A stretch of 64,000 bases of DNA from an uncultured Clostridium sp. (GCA_900539185.1 UQBG01000009.1:48750-112749); one strand, 5' to 3'; positions 16,326-25,768 are shown, counted from the stretch's first letter. The notes: generated by a model not told the origin, from the letters alone. Numbers and translations: made by a program.

Positions 16326-16910
16326 ATGGAATTCAAATACGAGACCGATCGTCTGATCCTTCAGTGCCTGACTACGGAGGCTGCCCCTGAGGTCCTGAAG
16401 TTCTATCAGGATAATCGCATATACTTCGAGCCGTATGAGCTAACCCGCCCATCGAACTTCTACACGCTGGGGTTCCAGACCACGGTTTTGGACTGGGAAT
16501 GGCGGGAAATGCAATCCCGGCACACCCTCCGCTACTTTCTGTTTCTGAAGCAACAGCCAAACCGGATCATCGGAACCGTAAACTTCTCTGATATCCGTCT
16601 GGGCTGCATGCAGAAAGCATCTCTGGGCTACAAACTGGACTATCGGTATCTCCACCGGGGATATGCTTATGAGGCTTGCTGTGCCTGTATGGATATTGCT
16701 TTCCGTGATTATGGACTGCATCGGATCGAAGCCAATATCCTTCCTTCCAATCAGGCATCCATCCGCCTGATTAAACGTCTGGACTTCATCTATGAGGGAC
16801 TGGAGCATGGAGCCGCCGAGATCAATCACCGATGGGAGGATCTCTATCGTTTCGCCAGAATCAACCCTATGTCAGCTCCACGATCCAGTAACCGAAATTC
16901 CCGGTTTTAA
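16326..16910 (+). CDS. GNAT-family N-acetyltransferase (RimJ/RimL type)
   Basis: A 194-residue acetyltransferase of the GNAT_3 type. The N-terminal FKYETDRLILQCLT is the common RimJ-like beginning, and the acetyl-CoA region reads YRYLHRGYAYEACCACMDIAF with a later HRIEANILPSNQASIRLIKRLDF. The substrate could be a ribosomal protein N-terminus or a small amine. I use the ATG at 16326, which has AAAGGAACG upstream, not the earlier one at 16305. The 3' end overlaps the convergent gene by 44 bases, and the last residues (NRNSRF) are not conserved-looking. Confidence 0.88.
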   Translation: MEFKYETDRLILQCLTTEAAPEVLKFYQDNRIYFEPYELTRPSNFYTLGFQTTVLDWEWREMQSRHTLRYFLFLKQQPNRIIGTVNFSDIRLGCMQKASLGYKLDYRYLHRGYAYEACCACMDIAFRDYGLHRIEANILPSNQASIRLIKRLDFIYEGLEHGAAEINHRWEDLYRFARINPMSAPRSSNRNSRF

Positions 16911-17808
16911 TATTTGTATGTTTTAATGGTACGAAGAGGTCAAACCCAAAGATCTTCGCTATATACTGTTCCTTATTATCATACACGCCGGGCACTCCCA
17001 GTACAGCCTTGATAACACCGTCCTGAAATCTCAGTTTTCCCAGCATCAAATACTTATAGTTATAATATCCATGTGTCAGAAAGCTGTTTACTCCCAGCCT
17101 CCAGTTATCCATATCCAACAGCCCGATATCCTTTGGTTCGATTCGGACACAGTCATAAATCTCATGATTCTCAAAGTCCGGCAGCTTTACCCTCTGCTCC
17201 ATAAGTCGAAGCGTCGTATCCGAGATACAGACTCTGGTGTCTGCCTGTTGTTCTTCTGCATTTGCGGATACTTCTGCCTGTTGCGGCGCTGTGTCTGCCG
17301 GCTCATCTGTCTGCGGCTCCGGCTGCGACGGATTTTCCGCCTCCCGCACCTCCGGGTCAGATGGCATCTCTGCCGCATGCAGCTCCTGTTGCCGTTCCTG
17401 CTGCATCCGACTCCAGTCTGTAGAGGTCTGGAACTGTAGAATCCGAATCGGTTCATCTGTCCACTGACTGGCATATGCATGCGCCGGATCATAGATTGCT
17501 ATAATACCATCATAATCACCGAGACGATGACTGGTATTCCATACATTCTCCGTATTCGTCTGTTTCCGCAGTTCTCCACAGCCATTATGTACAACGAGTT
17601 CATCCAGATAATACCCGATCGGCCTGCCTTCCTCTACCCGATACAGATATACCTTATAACGTCCGCCGTCGATTCCCTGATGATCCTGCAGATTCATCGT
17701 CAAACGGCAGGTGCCCTGTCTTTGTTCACATCGGATGTATCCTACATTTACTCCCTTTTGTCCGTCCACATATGCATATAGATATGAAATGAATCGCTTA
17801 TACTCCAA
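16867..17808 (-). CDS. conserved two-domain protein of unknown function
   Basis: A 313-residue protein beginning at a TTG codon, supported by AAGGGGAG nine bases upstream. Residues 1-125 are a beta-rich domain (FISYLYAYVDGQKGVNVGYIRCEQRQG, RYKVYLYRVEEG); residues 140-195 are a low-complexity Glu/Pro/Gln linker; residues 195-313 form a second domain with DMDNWRLGVNSFLTHGYYNYKYLMLGK and GVPGVYDNKEQYIAKIFGF. The end reads GYWIVEL. The layout of a small first domain and a last domain that starts with an aromatic-rich DNWRLG stretch recurs in clostridial proteins without known function. Cytoplasmic, no signal. Confidence 0.78.
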   Translation of the reverse strand: MEYKRFISYLYAYVDGQKGVNVGYIRCEQRQGTCRLTMNLQDHQGIDGGRYKVYLYRVEEGRPIGYYLDELVVHNGCGELRKQTNTENVWNTSHRLGDYDGIIAIYDPAHAYASQWTDEPIRILQFQTSTDWSRMQQERQQELHAAEMPSDPEVREAENPSQPEPQTDEPADTAPQQAEVSANAEEQQADTRVCISDTTLRLMEQRVKLPDFENHEIYDCVRIEPKDIGLLDMDNWRLGVNSFLTHGYYNYKYLMLGKLRFQDGVIKAVLGVPGVYDNKEQYIAKIFGFDLFVPLKHTNIKTGNFGYWIVELT

Positions 17809-17888
17809 CTTGTCCCACTCCCCTTTTTGTTACAGTCTATGAGTGGGAGGATTCCTTCATGCCTGAAATCCATCGACAAAAAACGCAT

Positions 17889-18755
17889 TTACACCTGACC
17901 GGACAGCTTATCACTCAGTTTTGCGAATTCCTCCAGTCCTAAGGTTTCTCCTCGTATGGTAGCACTCAGCCCCAGCTCCGTCAGTGCCTGTGCCACCTGC
18001 TCCTTTGTGTATGGAAGATCTGCTGCATTTCCGATTCCGTTTACCAGTGTCTTCCGACGCTGATTGAAGGATGCCCGAATCAACCGAAACATCAGCTTCT
18101 CGTCCCGCACCTTTACCGGCGGCTCCGCATAGCAGGTCAGCCGGATCACCGCAGATGCTACATTTGGTCGTGGTATGAAGCAGTTTGGCGGTACATTTGC
18201 TACAATATACGGCTCTGCATAGTACTGTACCGCTAATGACAGTGCCCCATAGTCCTTCGTGCCGGGTCCGACCTGCATACGATCTGCCACTTCCTTCTGA
18301 ACCATGACCGTAATATTATCAATCGGAACATGCTGCTCAAAAAGCCCCATGATGATCGGTGTCGTTATATAATACGGAAGGTTTGCCACCACCTTTACCG
18401 GCCGTCCCTGATTCTGTTCCTGTACCAGCCGGTTTACATCGATCTTTAAAATATCCCCCTGAATCACCGTAACATTTGAATATTCCTGCAGTGTCTCCTC
18501 CAGGATGGGGATCAGCTTCTCATCAATCTCCACAGCAATTACCTTCCCGGCATGCTCTGCCAGATACTGTGTCATCGTACCGATTCCCGGTCCGATCTCC
18601 AGTACGCAGTCCTGTGGCTGAATATCTGCCGCCAGTATGATCTTATCCAGAACCCGTCCATCGATCAGAAAGTTCTGTCCGAACTTCTTCTGGAAGTCAA
18701 ATCCATGTTTTTTAATCGTCTCTATAGTCACCTGTGGATTACTTAATTTCTCCAT
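17889..18755 (-). CDS. rsmA: 16S rRNA (A1518/A1519) dimethyladenosine transferase
   Basis: KsgA/RsmA dimethylates two adjacent adenosines near the 3' end of 16S rRNA during 30S maturation. Seen: QKKFGQNFLIDGRVL (about 23-37), SAM motif I VLEIGPGIGTMTQYL, motif IV NLPYYITTPI, and FIPRPNVASAVIRL. The frame extends 15 codons upstream but AAGGAG lies six bases before the ATG at 18755, so the start is there. It overlaps the end of tatD by 17 bases, the classic tatD-rsmA order. Confidence 0.96.
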   Translation of the reverse strand: MEKLSNPQVTIETIKKHGFDFQKKFGQNFLIDGRVLDKIILAADIQPQDCVLEIGPGIGTMTQYLAEHAGKVIAVEIDEKLIPILEETLQEYSNVTVIQGDILKIDVNRLVQEQNQGRPVKVVANLPYYITTPIIMGLFEQHVPIDNITVMVQKEVADRMQVGPGTKDYGALSLAVQYYAEPYIVANVPPNCFIPRPNVASAVIRLTCYAEPPVKVRDEKLMFRLIRASFNQRRKTLVNGIGNAADLPYTKEQVAQALTELGLSATIRGETLGLEEFAKLSDKLSGQV

Positions 18756-19539
18756 TCTTCGCTCCTTCATCACATTTATAACGATACAGTTTCCTTGCAT
18801 TTTCCCACGTTACCGCTTCTACCTCTTCCGTCGTCAGCCCCTTTAGCTCTGCCAGTGCCTGAACAACATATGGAAGATTCAGCGAAGAATTCCTCTTACC
18901 GCGATTCGGTACCGGTGCCAGATACGGACAGTCTGTCTCCAATACCAGCTTCTCCATAGGAATATAGGCAACCGCCTCTCTCAGCTTCTTCGCATTTGTA
19001 AAGGTAAGTACCCCGCCGATACCAAAGTAATAGTCCATATCCAGAAATTCACGTGCCATCTCCTTCGTATACGAATAGCAATGTACAACACCGCCAATCT
19101 CCTCTGCATGAATCGCCTTCATGAGATCTGCCGTATCGCGGGCAGCTTCCCGACTGTGTATGACAACCGGCAGTTTCTGCTCCCGTGCCAGTTCCATCTG
19201 TGCCTCAAACCATCGCTTCTGTATTTCTCTGGATGGCTCATCATAGTGATAGTCCAGTCCAATTTCACCGATTGCTACGACCTTCTCGAGCTCTGTCCAC
19301 TGTGCAAGGCGGACAAGATCCTGCTCCGTCATATCCCCGACCTCATTCGGATGCACCCCTACCGCCCCATATAGAAATGGATACTGCTCCGTCAGTGCAA
19401 CCGTGCAGGCAGAGGTCTCCATATTGGCACCAATATTTACGATCCTGCCAATGCCATGAGCCTCCATGCTCCGCAGCAGTTCATCTCTATCTGTATTAAA
19501 TGCTTCATCATCATAATGAGCATGTGTGTCAAATATCAT
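18739..19539 (-). CDS. tatD: TatD-family metal-dependent DNase
   Basis: A 266-residue hydrolase of the amidohydrolase (TIM barrel) superfamily. The HxH metal motif is in MIFDTHAHYDDEAF; further ligands are in GEIGLDYHYD, PVVIHSREA, GVVHCYSYT and ETDCPYLAP. TatD proteins act as Mg-dependent 3'-5' DNases in repair. The start is at 19539, with AGGAG ten bases upstream; the 25 residues before it are unlike the family. Co-transcribed with rsmA. Confidence 0.95.
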   Translation of the reverse strand: MIFDTHAHYDDEAFNTDRDELLRSMEAHGIGRIVNIGANMETSACTVALTEQYPFLYGAVGVHPNEVGDMTEQDLVRLAQWTELEKVVAIGEIGLDYHYDEPSREIQKRWFEAQMELAREQKLPVVIHSREAARDTADLMKAIHAEEIGGVVHCYSYTKEMAREFLDMDYYFGIGGVLTFTNAKKLREAVAYIPMEKLVLETDCPYLAPVPNRGKRNSSLNLPYVVQALAELKGLTTEEVEAVTWENARKLYRYKCDEGAKNGEIK

Positions 19540-19669
19540 AACTTCGATTCTCCTGTCAAATAGATTCATTTTCAATTTCGAATTTATTTTAATGGTAATT
19601 CCCGTTTGTTTCAAGCGATTTGAAGGAATATCTCAAAATATTCCTATCGCAAATTATCAGGATCTGTGC

Positions 19670-19675
19670 TATAAT
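19670..19675 (+). promoter_or_regulatory. -10 box for the lipoprotein-murC genes
   Basis: TATAAT (19670-19675) lies 37 bases before the lipoprotein start, between divergent tatD and the lipoprotein gene. No clear -35 box at 17 bases upstream (TCGCAA). Confidence 0.35.
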
Positions 19676-19712
19676 GCGCTTATCTATGAGAAGAATTCAG
19701 GAGGAATATACT

Positions 19713-20495
19713 ATGAAATTGAAAATGAAGCATTTTACGGTCCTTTTGCTGACTGCTTTTATGATTTTTTCACTAACCGGCTGTTCCCTGTTCGGAAATG
19801 GAAAAAAAACCTATGCAAACTATGTTCAGAGTCTGCTGGATGTCAACTACAAGGCCGATTATACAGAATACCAGAAAATAACCGGTGCCTCTGAGGAGGA
19901 TGCCCAGAAGGTATATGACGATGGGCTGGACTATCTGGCCGATGCACTTATGACTGCTTACGGCGTAACGGATGTAGACGGTTCGGATATCAAGAGTCAG
20001 TTCCGGGATTTGGCAAAGGAGATCTACAGCCATGCCAAGTACGAGATCTCGGATGTCAGCAAGAATGACGGCGTTTATACTGTGACCGTCACGATTTATC
20101 CGATCGACATCCTTCAGATTACATACGATGATGTCGTTGCTTATATCGAAGATATGAATCAGAAGGTTACTGCCGGCGATTATAATGATTATGAGCTGGA
20201 TGCCTATGAGACAGAATATGCACAGGGAATCATTGATATCCTGAAGGCAGCCCTTCCAAATATCGGAAACGGAGACGGAACTACGGTTACAGTTACGATT
20301 TTGGATAATGATGAATATTATTATATTAGCGATGATGACTTCCTTGCTCTGGACAAAGCGATTTTAGCAACTGCCCAAAGTGCCGGAGATACCGCTTCCG
20401 AATCAACAGACGCTACAGACGCATCGGATACCACAGACGAAGCGGGTGCTTCCGATGCTTCAGATACAACAGACACCACAGATAGTGCCGAGTAA
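19713..20495 (+). CDS. lipoprotein, DUF5105-like, with acidic low-complexity tail
   Basis: A 260-residue lipoprotein. The signal peptide MKLKMKHFTVLLLTAFMIFSLTGC ends in an LTGC lipobox (shown here to its cysteine, in two parts: an n-region of seven residues and a hydrophobic core). The start is fixed by AGGAGG nine bases before the ATG at 19713. The folded part (residues 30-225) repeats an alpha-plus-beta pattern with KNDGVYTVTVTIYPIDI and GTTVTVTILDNDEYY, similar to clostridial lipoproteins with DUF5105-type domains. The last 40 residues are a Ser/Thr/Asp repeat tract (DATDASDTTDEAG...). It precedes murC by 25 bases. Confidence 0.8.
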   Translation: MKLKMKHFTVLLLTAFMIFSLTGCSLFGNGKKTYANYVQSLLDVNYKADYTEYQKITGASEEDAQKVYDDGLDYLADALMTAYGVTDVDGSDIKSQFRDLAKEIYSHAKYEISDVSKNDGVYTVTVTIYPIDILQITYDDVVAYIEDMNQKVTAGDYNDYELDAYETEYAQGIIDILKAALPNIGNGDGTTVTVTILDNDEYYYISDDDFLALDKAILATAQSAGDTASESTDATDASDTTDEAGASDASDTTDTTDSAE

Positions 20496-20520
20496 AACAA
20501 ATAAAGGACGGAGAGCAATT

Positions 20521-21903
20521 ATGTATAATGTAGATTTTAATCAACCCATTCATATACATTTTATCGGAATCGGCGGAATCAGCATGAGCGGTCTGGCAGA
20601 GATTCTTCTGCAGGAGCACTTTACCGTCAGTGGATCAGACTCAAAAGCGTCTGATATTACAGCCCTGCTTGAAAAACTCGGTGCCACCATTATGATCGGT
20701 CAGAAAGCAGAAAACATTACTCCGGATATTGATCTGGTGGTATATACAGCTGCCATCCACCCGGATAATCCGGAATATCAGGCTGCTGTATCCAGCGGGA
20801 AGCCGATGCTTACCCGCGCACAGCTTCTGGGGCAGATCATGGCGAACTACCCATACTCGATTGCCGTCAGTGGTACCCACGGAAAAACAACGACCACTTC
20901 TATGCTGGCTCATATCTTCCTTGCCGCACAGACAGATCCTACGATCTCCATCGGTGGTATGCTGGATGCTATCGGAGGAAATATCCGTGTTGGTCATTCT
21001 GATTACTTTATAACTGAAGCCTGCGAGTATACCAACAGCTTCCATGCCTTCCGGCCGGAAATCAGTATCATTTTGAATGTCGATGCCGATCATCTGGACT
21101 TCTTCAGTGGAATCGAAGAAATCATCCAGTCCTTCCGTACCTTTGCACACAAGCTAAAGCCAGACGGGGTTCTGGTCATCAATGGCGAAATGGACTGCCT
21201 GCATACCATTACGGATGGTCTATCTCAAAAGATCGTTACCTTTGGTCTGACCTCTGACTGTATGTATTCCGCAACCGACATCACCTATGACGCACAGGGC
21301 TGTGCTTCTTATACACTTCTGGTTAATGGAGTACCGGCAGAACACATCCGGCTTCATGTGCATGGCGCACACAATATTACGAACTCTCTGGCTGCGATCG
21401 CTGCTGCAGACGCCCTGCACATCGACAGAACTGCCATCTGTACAGGACTGGATGCTTTTGGCGGAACCAAACGCCGTTTTGAACAAAAGGGAGTCCGGGA
21501 AGGTGTCACCATCATCGATGACTATGCCCACCACCCAACTGAGATCAAGGCAACCCTGACTGCTGCCCATCAGGTTCCGCATCATGATATCTGGTGCATT
21601 TTCCAGCCGCATACCTACAGCCGGACGAAGGCTTTGCTTCCGGAATTTGCAGAAGCCCTCTCTCATGCAGATCATGTTGTCCTTACGAAGATTTACGCCG
21701 CCCGTGAGCAGGATACCGGTATCGTGTCTTCTCAGGACATTGCTGATATTCTTCAGAATACTTATCATACAGATGTCATTTATCTACCTGAATTTCAGGA
21801 TGTCGAAGACTATGTGAAAAAAAATTGCAAAAAAGATGATTTGTTAATAACTATGGGTGCCGGAGATGTTGTAAACATTGGCGAAAACCTCTTAAAAAAA
21901 TAG
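20521..21903 (+). CDS. murC: UDP-N-acetylmuramate--L-alanine ligase
   Basis: Adds L-Ala to UDP-MurNAc, the first amino-acid step of peptidoglycan precursors. A 460-residue ligase with the N-terminal HFIGIGGISMSGLAEIL, the ATP loop SGTHGKTTTTSML at about 117-129, EACEYTNSFH, and the C-terminal DYAHHPTEIKATL block. GGAGAGCAATT precedes the ATG at 20521; the frame extends about 47 codons upstream but those overlap the lipoprotein tail and lack a start site. Followed by a strong terminator. Confidence 0.97.
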   Translation: MYNVDFNQPIHIHFIGIGGISMSGLAEILLQEHFTVSGSDSKASDITALLEKLGATIMIGQKAENITPDIDLVVYTAAIHPDNPEYQAAVSSGKPMLTRAQLLGQIMANYPYSIAVSGTHGKTTTTSMLAHIFLAAQTDPTISIGGMLDAIGGNIRVGHSDYFITEACEYTNSFHAFRPEISIILNVDADHLDFFSGIEEIIQSFRTFAHKLKPDGVLVINGEMDCLHTITDGLSQKIVTFGLTSDCMYSATDITYDAQGCASYTLLVNGVPAEHIRLHVHGAHNITNSLAAIAAADALHIDRTAICTGLDAFGGTKRRFEQKGVREGVTIIDDYAHHPTEIKATLTAAHQVPHHDIWCIFQPHTYSRTKALLPEFAEALSHADHVVLTKIYAAREQDTGIVSSQDIADILQNTYHTDVIYLPEFQDVEDYVKKNCKKDDLLITMGAGDVVNIGENLLKK

Positions 21904-21911
21904 TTATACAC

Positions 21912-21966
21912 AATGTCCACAATTTTTTGTGCAGATATTTCTGATAAAAATTGTGGGCATTTTTTT
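21912..21966 (+). terminator. Rho-independent terminator after murC
   Basis: A 15-base stem, ATGTCCACAATTTTT with AAAAATTGTGGGCAT (one G-T pair), followed by TTTTTT at 21961-21966. Confidence 0.92.
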
Positions 21967-22062
21967 CGAATTTGTTTGACAAACTCAATCCTTTTACACG
22001 TTGTCCACAGTTTCCACTTTTTACACTTTTTTTTTTGCACAGCCGGGCGAAAACCTGTTCGG

Positions 22063-22091
22063 TTTACTTTTTCAGACCCCTATTATATAAT
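22063..22091 (+). promoter_or_regulatory. sigma-A type promoter for the DnaD-like gene
   Basis: TTTACT (22063-22068), 17 bases, TATAAT (22086-22091), 45 bases before the GTG start. No gene lies between this and the murC terminator. Confidence 0.5.
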
Positions 22092-22135
22092 GCATTTACA
22101 TTTGAAATGTAGTAAGGGGAAGGAGAACAAATGAC

Positions 22136-23326
22136 GTGAAAACGATATCTATAACATCTGAAAATGGAGAGACTTTTTCCTCGATTTCGAACTTCTTTAT
22201 AGATTATTATATGACTTCCGCAAATGGAGAATTTGTCAAAATATACTTGTATATGATCCGTCTGCAGTCTATCGGCCGTCCTGTCAGTATACAGGAGATT
22301 GCCGATCATTTCCAGTGTACGCAGAAGGATGTCTGCCGTGCGATCCGCTACTGGGTTGACCGCGATGTCCTGCGTCTGGAGTATAACCAGCAAAGCGAAC
22401 TGATCGGAATCACAGTATTAAAGCTGTATCCACCGGCTCAGCAGGAGGAGTCCGACCGAACCTCCGGTATGGAGCTTCTGCATCCGATGGAAACGGATGC
22501 CTCTGAGAAGGTTTATCCGCTCTCTCAGACCCGCCCACCGGTTCCGGATGCAAACGCAGATGCACTACAGACCGCTACCGTTTCTGCTTCTAAACGAACA
22601 GCAACGATTCCTATGAAAAAAAGCTATTCTTCAACAGAGATTAACCAACGAAACGAGGATGCTGAATTTGCCTCTATCCTATATCAGTTTGAAATGTACT
22701 GCGGGCACTCCCCAGTAGTAACCGAACTTCAAACGCTTTTATACATATACGAACAGCTTCAGTTTCCTGCCACACTGTTAGAATATCTGATAGAATATTG
22801 CGCTTCTCTTGGACACACCTCGCATTGCTATATGGAAAAGGTCGCCATTGACTGGTATCAGCGCGGCATCCGTACAGCTGAAGATGCAAAACGGGAGACC
22901 GCAGCCTATAATGCACTGAACACCGCCATCTCCCGTGAAATGGGACTAAAGCGGGTTTTGACTCCGATTGAACTACGGTATATTAATAAATGGAAGAATG
23001 ACTACTCCTTCCAGCAGGACATCATTATAGAAGCCTGTCAGCGTGCCGGAGAAAACAACAAGCTGACCTTCCGTTATGTCAATGGTATCCTGACTGACTG
23101 GCACAACCGTCAGGTAACCAGTCTGGATGACATTCACAAACTGGACGAACAGCATCAGGCACAGAAGAAGGCCGCTGCGAAAGCTTCTTCCGCTAAGGTT
23201 CAGAATATTCCGTTTAATAATTTTCAACAACAGGGATATGATAATAAAGATCTGGAAAGCTTCTTCATCAAAGAAATCCAGAATATAACAAAGCAGCCGG
23301 ATAACCCGGATAAGCTTCAGAATTAA
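22136..23326 (+). CDS. DnaD-domain replication-initiation protein
   Basis: A 396-residue protein beginning with GTG, with AAGGAG ten bases upstream (the nearby ATG is out of frame). Residues 15-85 form a winged helix (EFVKIYLYMIRLQSIGR, SIQEIADHFQCTQKDVCRAIRYW), residues 180-265 an all-helical DnaD-type domain (FEMYCGHSPVVTELQTLLYIYEQ), and residues 275-345 a second copy with YRYVNGILTDWHN, the conserved YxxxILxxW-type end of DnaD/DnaB-like domains. These proteins load the helicase during primosome assembly. It is followed 18 bases later by a DnaC-like loader, so the pair is the primosome module. Confidence 0.88.
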   Translation: MKTISITSENGETFSSISNFFIDYYMTSANGEFVKIYLYMIRLQSIGRPVSIQEIADHFQCTQKDVCRAIRYWVDRDVLRLEYNQQSELIGITVLKLYPPAQQEESDRTSGMELLHPMETDASEKVYPLSQTRPPVPDANADALQTATVSASKRTATIPMKKSYSSTEINQRNEDAEFASILYQFEMYCGHSPVVTELQTLLYIYEQLQFPATLLEYLIEYCASLGHTSHCYMEKVAIDWYQRGIRTAEDAKRETAAYNALNTAISREMGLKRVLTPIELRYINKWKNDYSFQQDIIIEACQRAGENNKLTFRYVNGILTDWHNRQVTSLDDIHKLDEQHQAQKKAAAKASSAKVQNIPFNNFQQQGYDNKDLESFFIKEIQNITKQPDNPDKLQN

Positions 23327-23344
23327 TAAGATAGGAGATTACCC

Positions 23345-24358
23345 ATGTTTGACCGTTCCCCATATGCAACGGAATTGAAGAAAGAATATGAAACCCTGCG
23401 TTTCCGAAATCATCAGCTTCAGAATGACCGGATCCGCGAGGTTCGGGAGGCGATACCAAGAATCGCAGATATCGATAACATGATCCGGGATCTGACCATT
23501 GATGCCGCCTTAGATCATGACACTCCGGTAGATAAAGCCCAGCTGGTTGATCAAACGCAGAACCTGATCAGGGAAAAGCATGCGCTCCTTACGGCTGCCG
23601 GCTATCCTGCCGACTACCTGTCTCCTATATACACCTGCCAAAAGTGCCGGGACACAGGCTACATAGGCAATGACCCATGTGAGTGCTTAAAACAGCGTTT
23701 TGTTGCCCATCAGTATGCACAATCTAATTTAGGTCATAAGCTGGATACCGAAAACTTCCGGACCTTCCGTCTTGATTACTACAGTGCCCAGCCGGATGGT
23801 GTCCATGAGCTGACTCCGCGTGAGAATATAGAGAATATTTATCACTCTTTACAGACCTACATTTCTGATTTTCCGGCTTACCTGCAAGGCAGCACAAACG
23901 GAAAGGGAAATATCCTCTTTTATGGAATGACCGGTGTCGGAAAGTCCTTCTTTTCCAGCTGTGTCGCTAAGGAACTGCTGGATATGGGCTACGCGGTCCT
24001 ATATACATCTGCCGGAACAATGTTTGAGCAAATCGGGGATGTCGTTATGAACAAATATCAGCTTCCCGGCAGTCAGGACTTCTATCAGGCAGTTACCAAC
24101 TGCGATGTCCTGATTATAGACGATCTGGGAACCGAGATGAGCAATAATTTTACAAACACCTATCTGTATACCCTCATGAATGACCGTCTGCTGCGTCGAA
24201 AGGCAACCATTATTTCTACCAATCTGTCACTGACCGGATTGCAAAACCGTTACAGCGAACGAATCTCATCCCGTATCTTTGACAGCTACCTGATCTATCT
24301 GATCTACGGGGAAGATATCCGCCTTCTACGACGTAAGTCATGGCAAACTACTACTTGA
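23345..24358 (+). CDS. DnaC/DnaI-like helicase loader ATPase
   Basis: A 337-residue AAA+ ATPase. Residues 90-120 hold a zinc-knuckle motif, CQKCRDTGYIG...CECLK, typical of the DnaI-type N-terminal region. Walker A GMTGVGKSFFS is at about 195-205 and Walker B VLIIDDLGTE at about 255-264, with STNLSLTGLQNRY and ERISSRIFDSY as sensor and arginine-finger regions. DnaI loads the replicative helicase DnaB onto DNA. Ribosome site AGGAGATTACCC before the ATG. Paired with the DnaD-like gene upstream. Confidence 0.9.
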   Translation: MFDRSPYATELKKEYETLRFRNHQLQNDRIREVREAIPRIADIDNMIRDLTIDAALDHDTPVDKAQLVDQTQNLIREKHALLTAAGYPADYLSPIYTCQKCRDTGYIGNDPCECLKQRFVAHQYAQSNLGHKLDTENFRTFRLDYYSAQPDGVHELTPRENIENIYHSLQTYISDFPAYLQGSTNGKGNILFYGMTGVGKSFFSSCVAKELLDMGYAVLYTSAGTMFEQIGDVVMNKYQLPGSQDFYQAVTNCDVLIIDDLGTEMSNNFTNTYLYTLMNDRLLRRKATIISTNLSLTGLQNRYSERISSRIFDSYLIYLIYGEDIRLLRRKSWQTTT

Positions 24359-24456
24359 CGAATACTATGAAATAATGATATAAAAGCAAGGGGTTCTTCC
24401 TCGCTTTATATATATGAATCTATTAACAACATTTTAACCAATGGAGGAAACTTATC

Positions 24457-25656
24457 ATGCCTGATGACAGTAAATTAGAAACAATTCCGGTTGGTCGCCT
24501 TGGCATTATTGCTATGGAGAGCTGTACGGAATTAGGTAAAAAAGTAGACAACTACCTTGTAAAGTGGAGAGCTGAGCGCCAGAACGAGCATAAGTCTACC
24601 ATCGCATTTCATGGATATGAGCGGGATTCTTATCTGATTGACAGTTCCTGCCCCAGATTTGGTTCCGGTGAAGCAAAGGGCGTTATCCGCGAGTCTGTTC
24701 GCGGTACCGATCTGTATATTCTGGTCGATGTCCTGAATCACAGTCTACAATACAAGATGAACGGTGTTGCCGTACCGATGTCTCCGGATGATCACTATCA
24801 GGATCTGAAGCGTGTCATCGCTGCTCTTACCGGAAAGTCCAGAAAACTGACTGTCATTATGCCATTTTTATATGAGAGTCGCCAGCACAAGAGAAGTTCC
24901 CGGGAATCCCTCGACTGTGCTCTGATGCTTCAGGAACTGATCGGTCTGGGTGTTGACAATATCATCACCTTTGATGCCCATGATCCACGTGTTCAGAATG
25001 CGATTCCTCTTAGCGGATTTGAAAATATCCGCCCAACCTACCAGTTTATCAAGTGCCTGCTGCGGTCTACTCCGGATCTGAGCATTGATAAGGATCATAT
25101 GATGGTCATCTCCCCGGATGAGGGTGCGATGCACAGAGCAATCTTCCTCGCCAATATGCTGGGTGTCGATGTCGGTATGTTCTACAAGCGCCGGGATTAT
25201 ACAACCGTCGTTAACGGCAGGAATCCGATCGTCGCTCATGAATTCTTAGGGGATTCGGTTGAGGACAAGGATGTTATCATCATTGATGATATGATTTCTT
25301 CCGGCGAAAGTATGCTGGACGTTGCAAAGCAGTTAAAGGCTCGCAAGGCCCGCCGCGTATACTGTATGTGTACCTTCGGTCTGTTTACCAATGGTCTGGA
25401 AATCTTTGATGAAGCCTATAAGGATGGAACCATCGAGAAGGTCATCACGACCAACCTGACCTATCAGATGCCGGAGCTTCTGGCAAAGGAATGGTACGCA
25501 TCCGCTGATCTGAGCAAGTATATTGCTCTGTTAATCGACCATCTGAATCATGACGCTTCTATCAGCGACATTCTGGATCAGACAGAACGGATTCAGGCAC
25601 GGATCAGCGAATACAAGGAAAAGCATACCATTACCGAGAACTATACTTCTTATTAA
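24457..25656 (+). CDS. prs: ribose-phosphate pyrophosphokinase (long form)
   Basis: Makes PRPP from ribose 5-phosphate and ATP. A 399-residue protein, about 80 longer than the usual 310-320. Family features: YHGYERDSYL-like early block, SPDEGAMHRAIFLANMLGV, KRRDYTTVV, and the PRPP loop VIIIDDMISSGESM at about 273-286 with both acidic residues. The residues between about 60 and 160 (RESVRGTDLYILVDVLNHS, PFLYESRQHKRSSRESLD) resemble the flexible-loop and catalytic regions. GGAGG precedes the ATG. The long form is common in Lachnospiraceae to my knowledge, and the extra sequence is spread through the protein. Confidence 0.9.
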   Translation: MPDDSKLETIPVGRLGIIAMESCTELGKKVDNYLVKWRAERQNEHKSTIAFHGYERDSYLIDSSCPRFGSGEAKGVIRESVRGTDLYILVDVLNHSLQYKMNGVAVPMSPDDHYQDLKRVIAALTGKSRKLTVIMPFLYESRQHKRSSRESLDCALMLQELIGLGVDNIITFDAHDPRVQNAIPLSGFENIRPTYQFIKCLLRSTPDLSIDKDHMMVISPDEGAMHRAIFLANMLGVDVGMFYKRRDYTTVVNGRNPIVAHEFLGDSVEDKDVIIIDDMISSGESMLDVAKQLKARKARRVYCMCTFGLFTNGLEIFDEAYKDGTIEKVITTNLTYQMPELLAKEWYASADLSKYIALLIDHLNHDASISDILDQTERIQARISEYKEKHTITENYTSY

Positions 25657-25693
25657 AATATCTCATATACAGAGACGGGCGTTTCTTTCTGTA

Positions 25694-25750
25694 TAAAAAA
25701 ACGGAGGCCGGTTTCCACACTTCTTACTAAGATCTGTGAAAACCGGTCTC
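25694..25750 (-). terminator. Rho-independent terminator of the YhaN-like gene
   Basis: Arms GAGACCGGTTTTCAC and GTGTGGAAACCGGCCTC (25704-25720 and 25736-25750, read on the minus strand) with a T run from 25700 down to 25695. It separates the convergent prs gene. Confidence 0.85.
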
Positions 25751-25768
25751 TGGTTATATTGAACCCTT

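Noticed and set aside
16867..16910. Overlapping 3' ends of two convergent genes as a sign of a broken gene
   Set aside because: Both proteins keep normal cores; the 44-base overlap only adds a short non-conserved tail.
20361..20495. Repeat-like acidic tract as a DNA repeat array
   Set aside because: It is a low-complexity protein tail (Asp/Thr/Ser/Ala) and not a regular DNA repeat.
20380..20520. Upstream extension of murC
   Set aside because: The extension overlaps the lipoprotein gene tail; the ATG at 20521 has a good SD and the conserved start.
24359..24456. Stem AAAGCAAGG/CCTCGCTTT between dnaC-like and prs genes as a terminator
   Set aside because: The stem is short, has a G-U pair and lacks a clear U tract; left out as uncertain.
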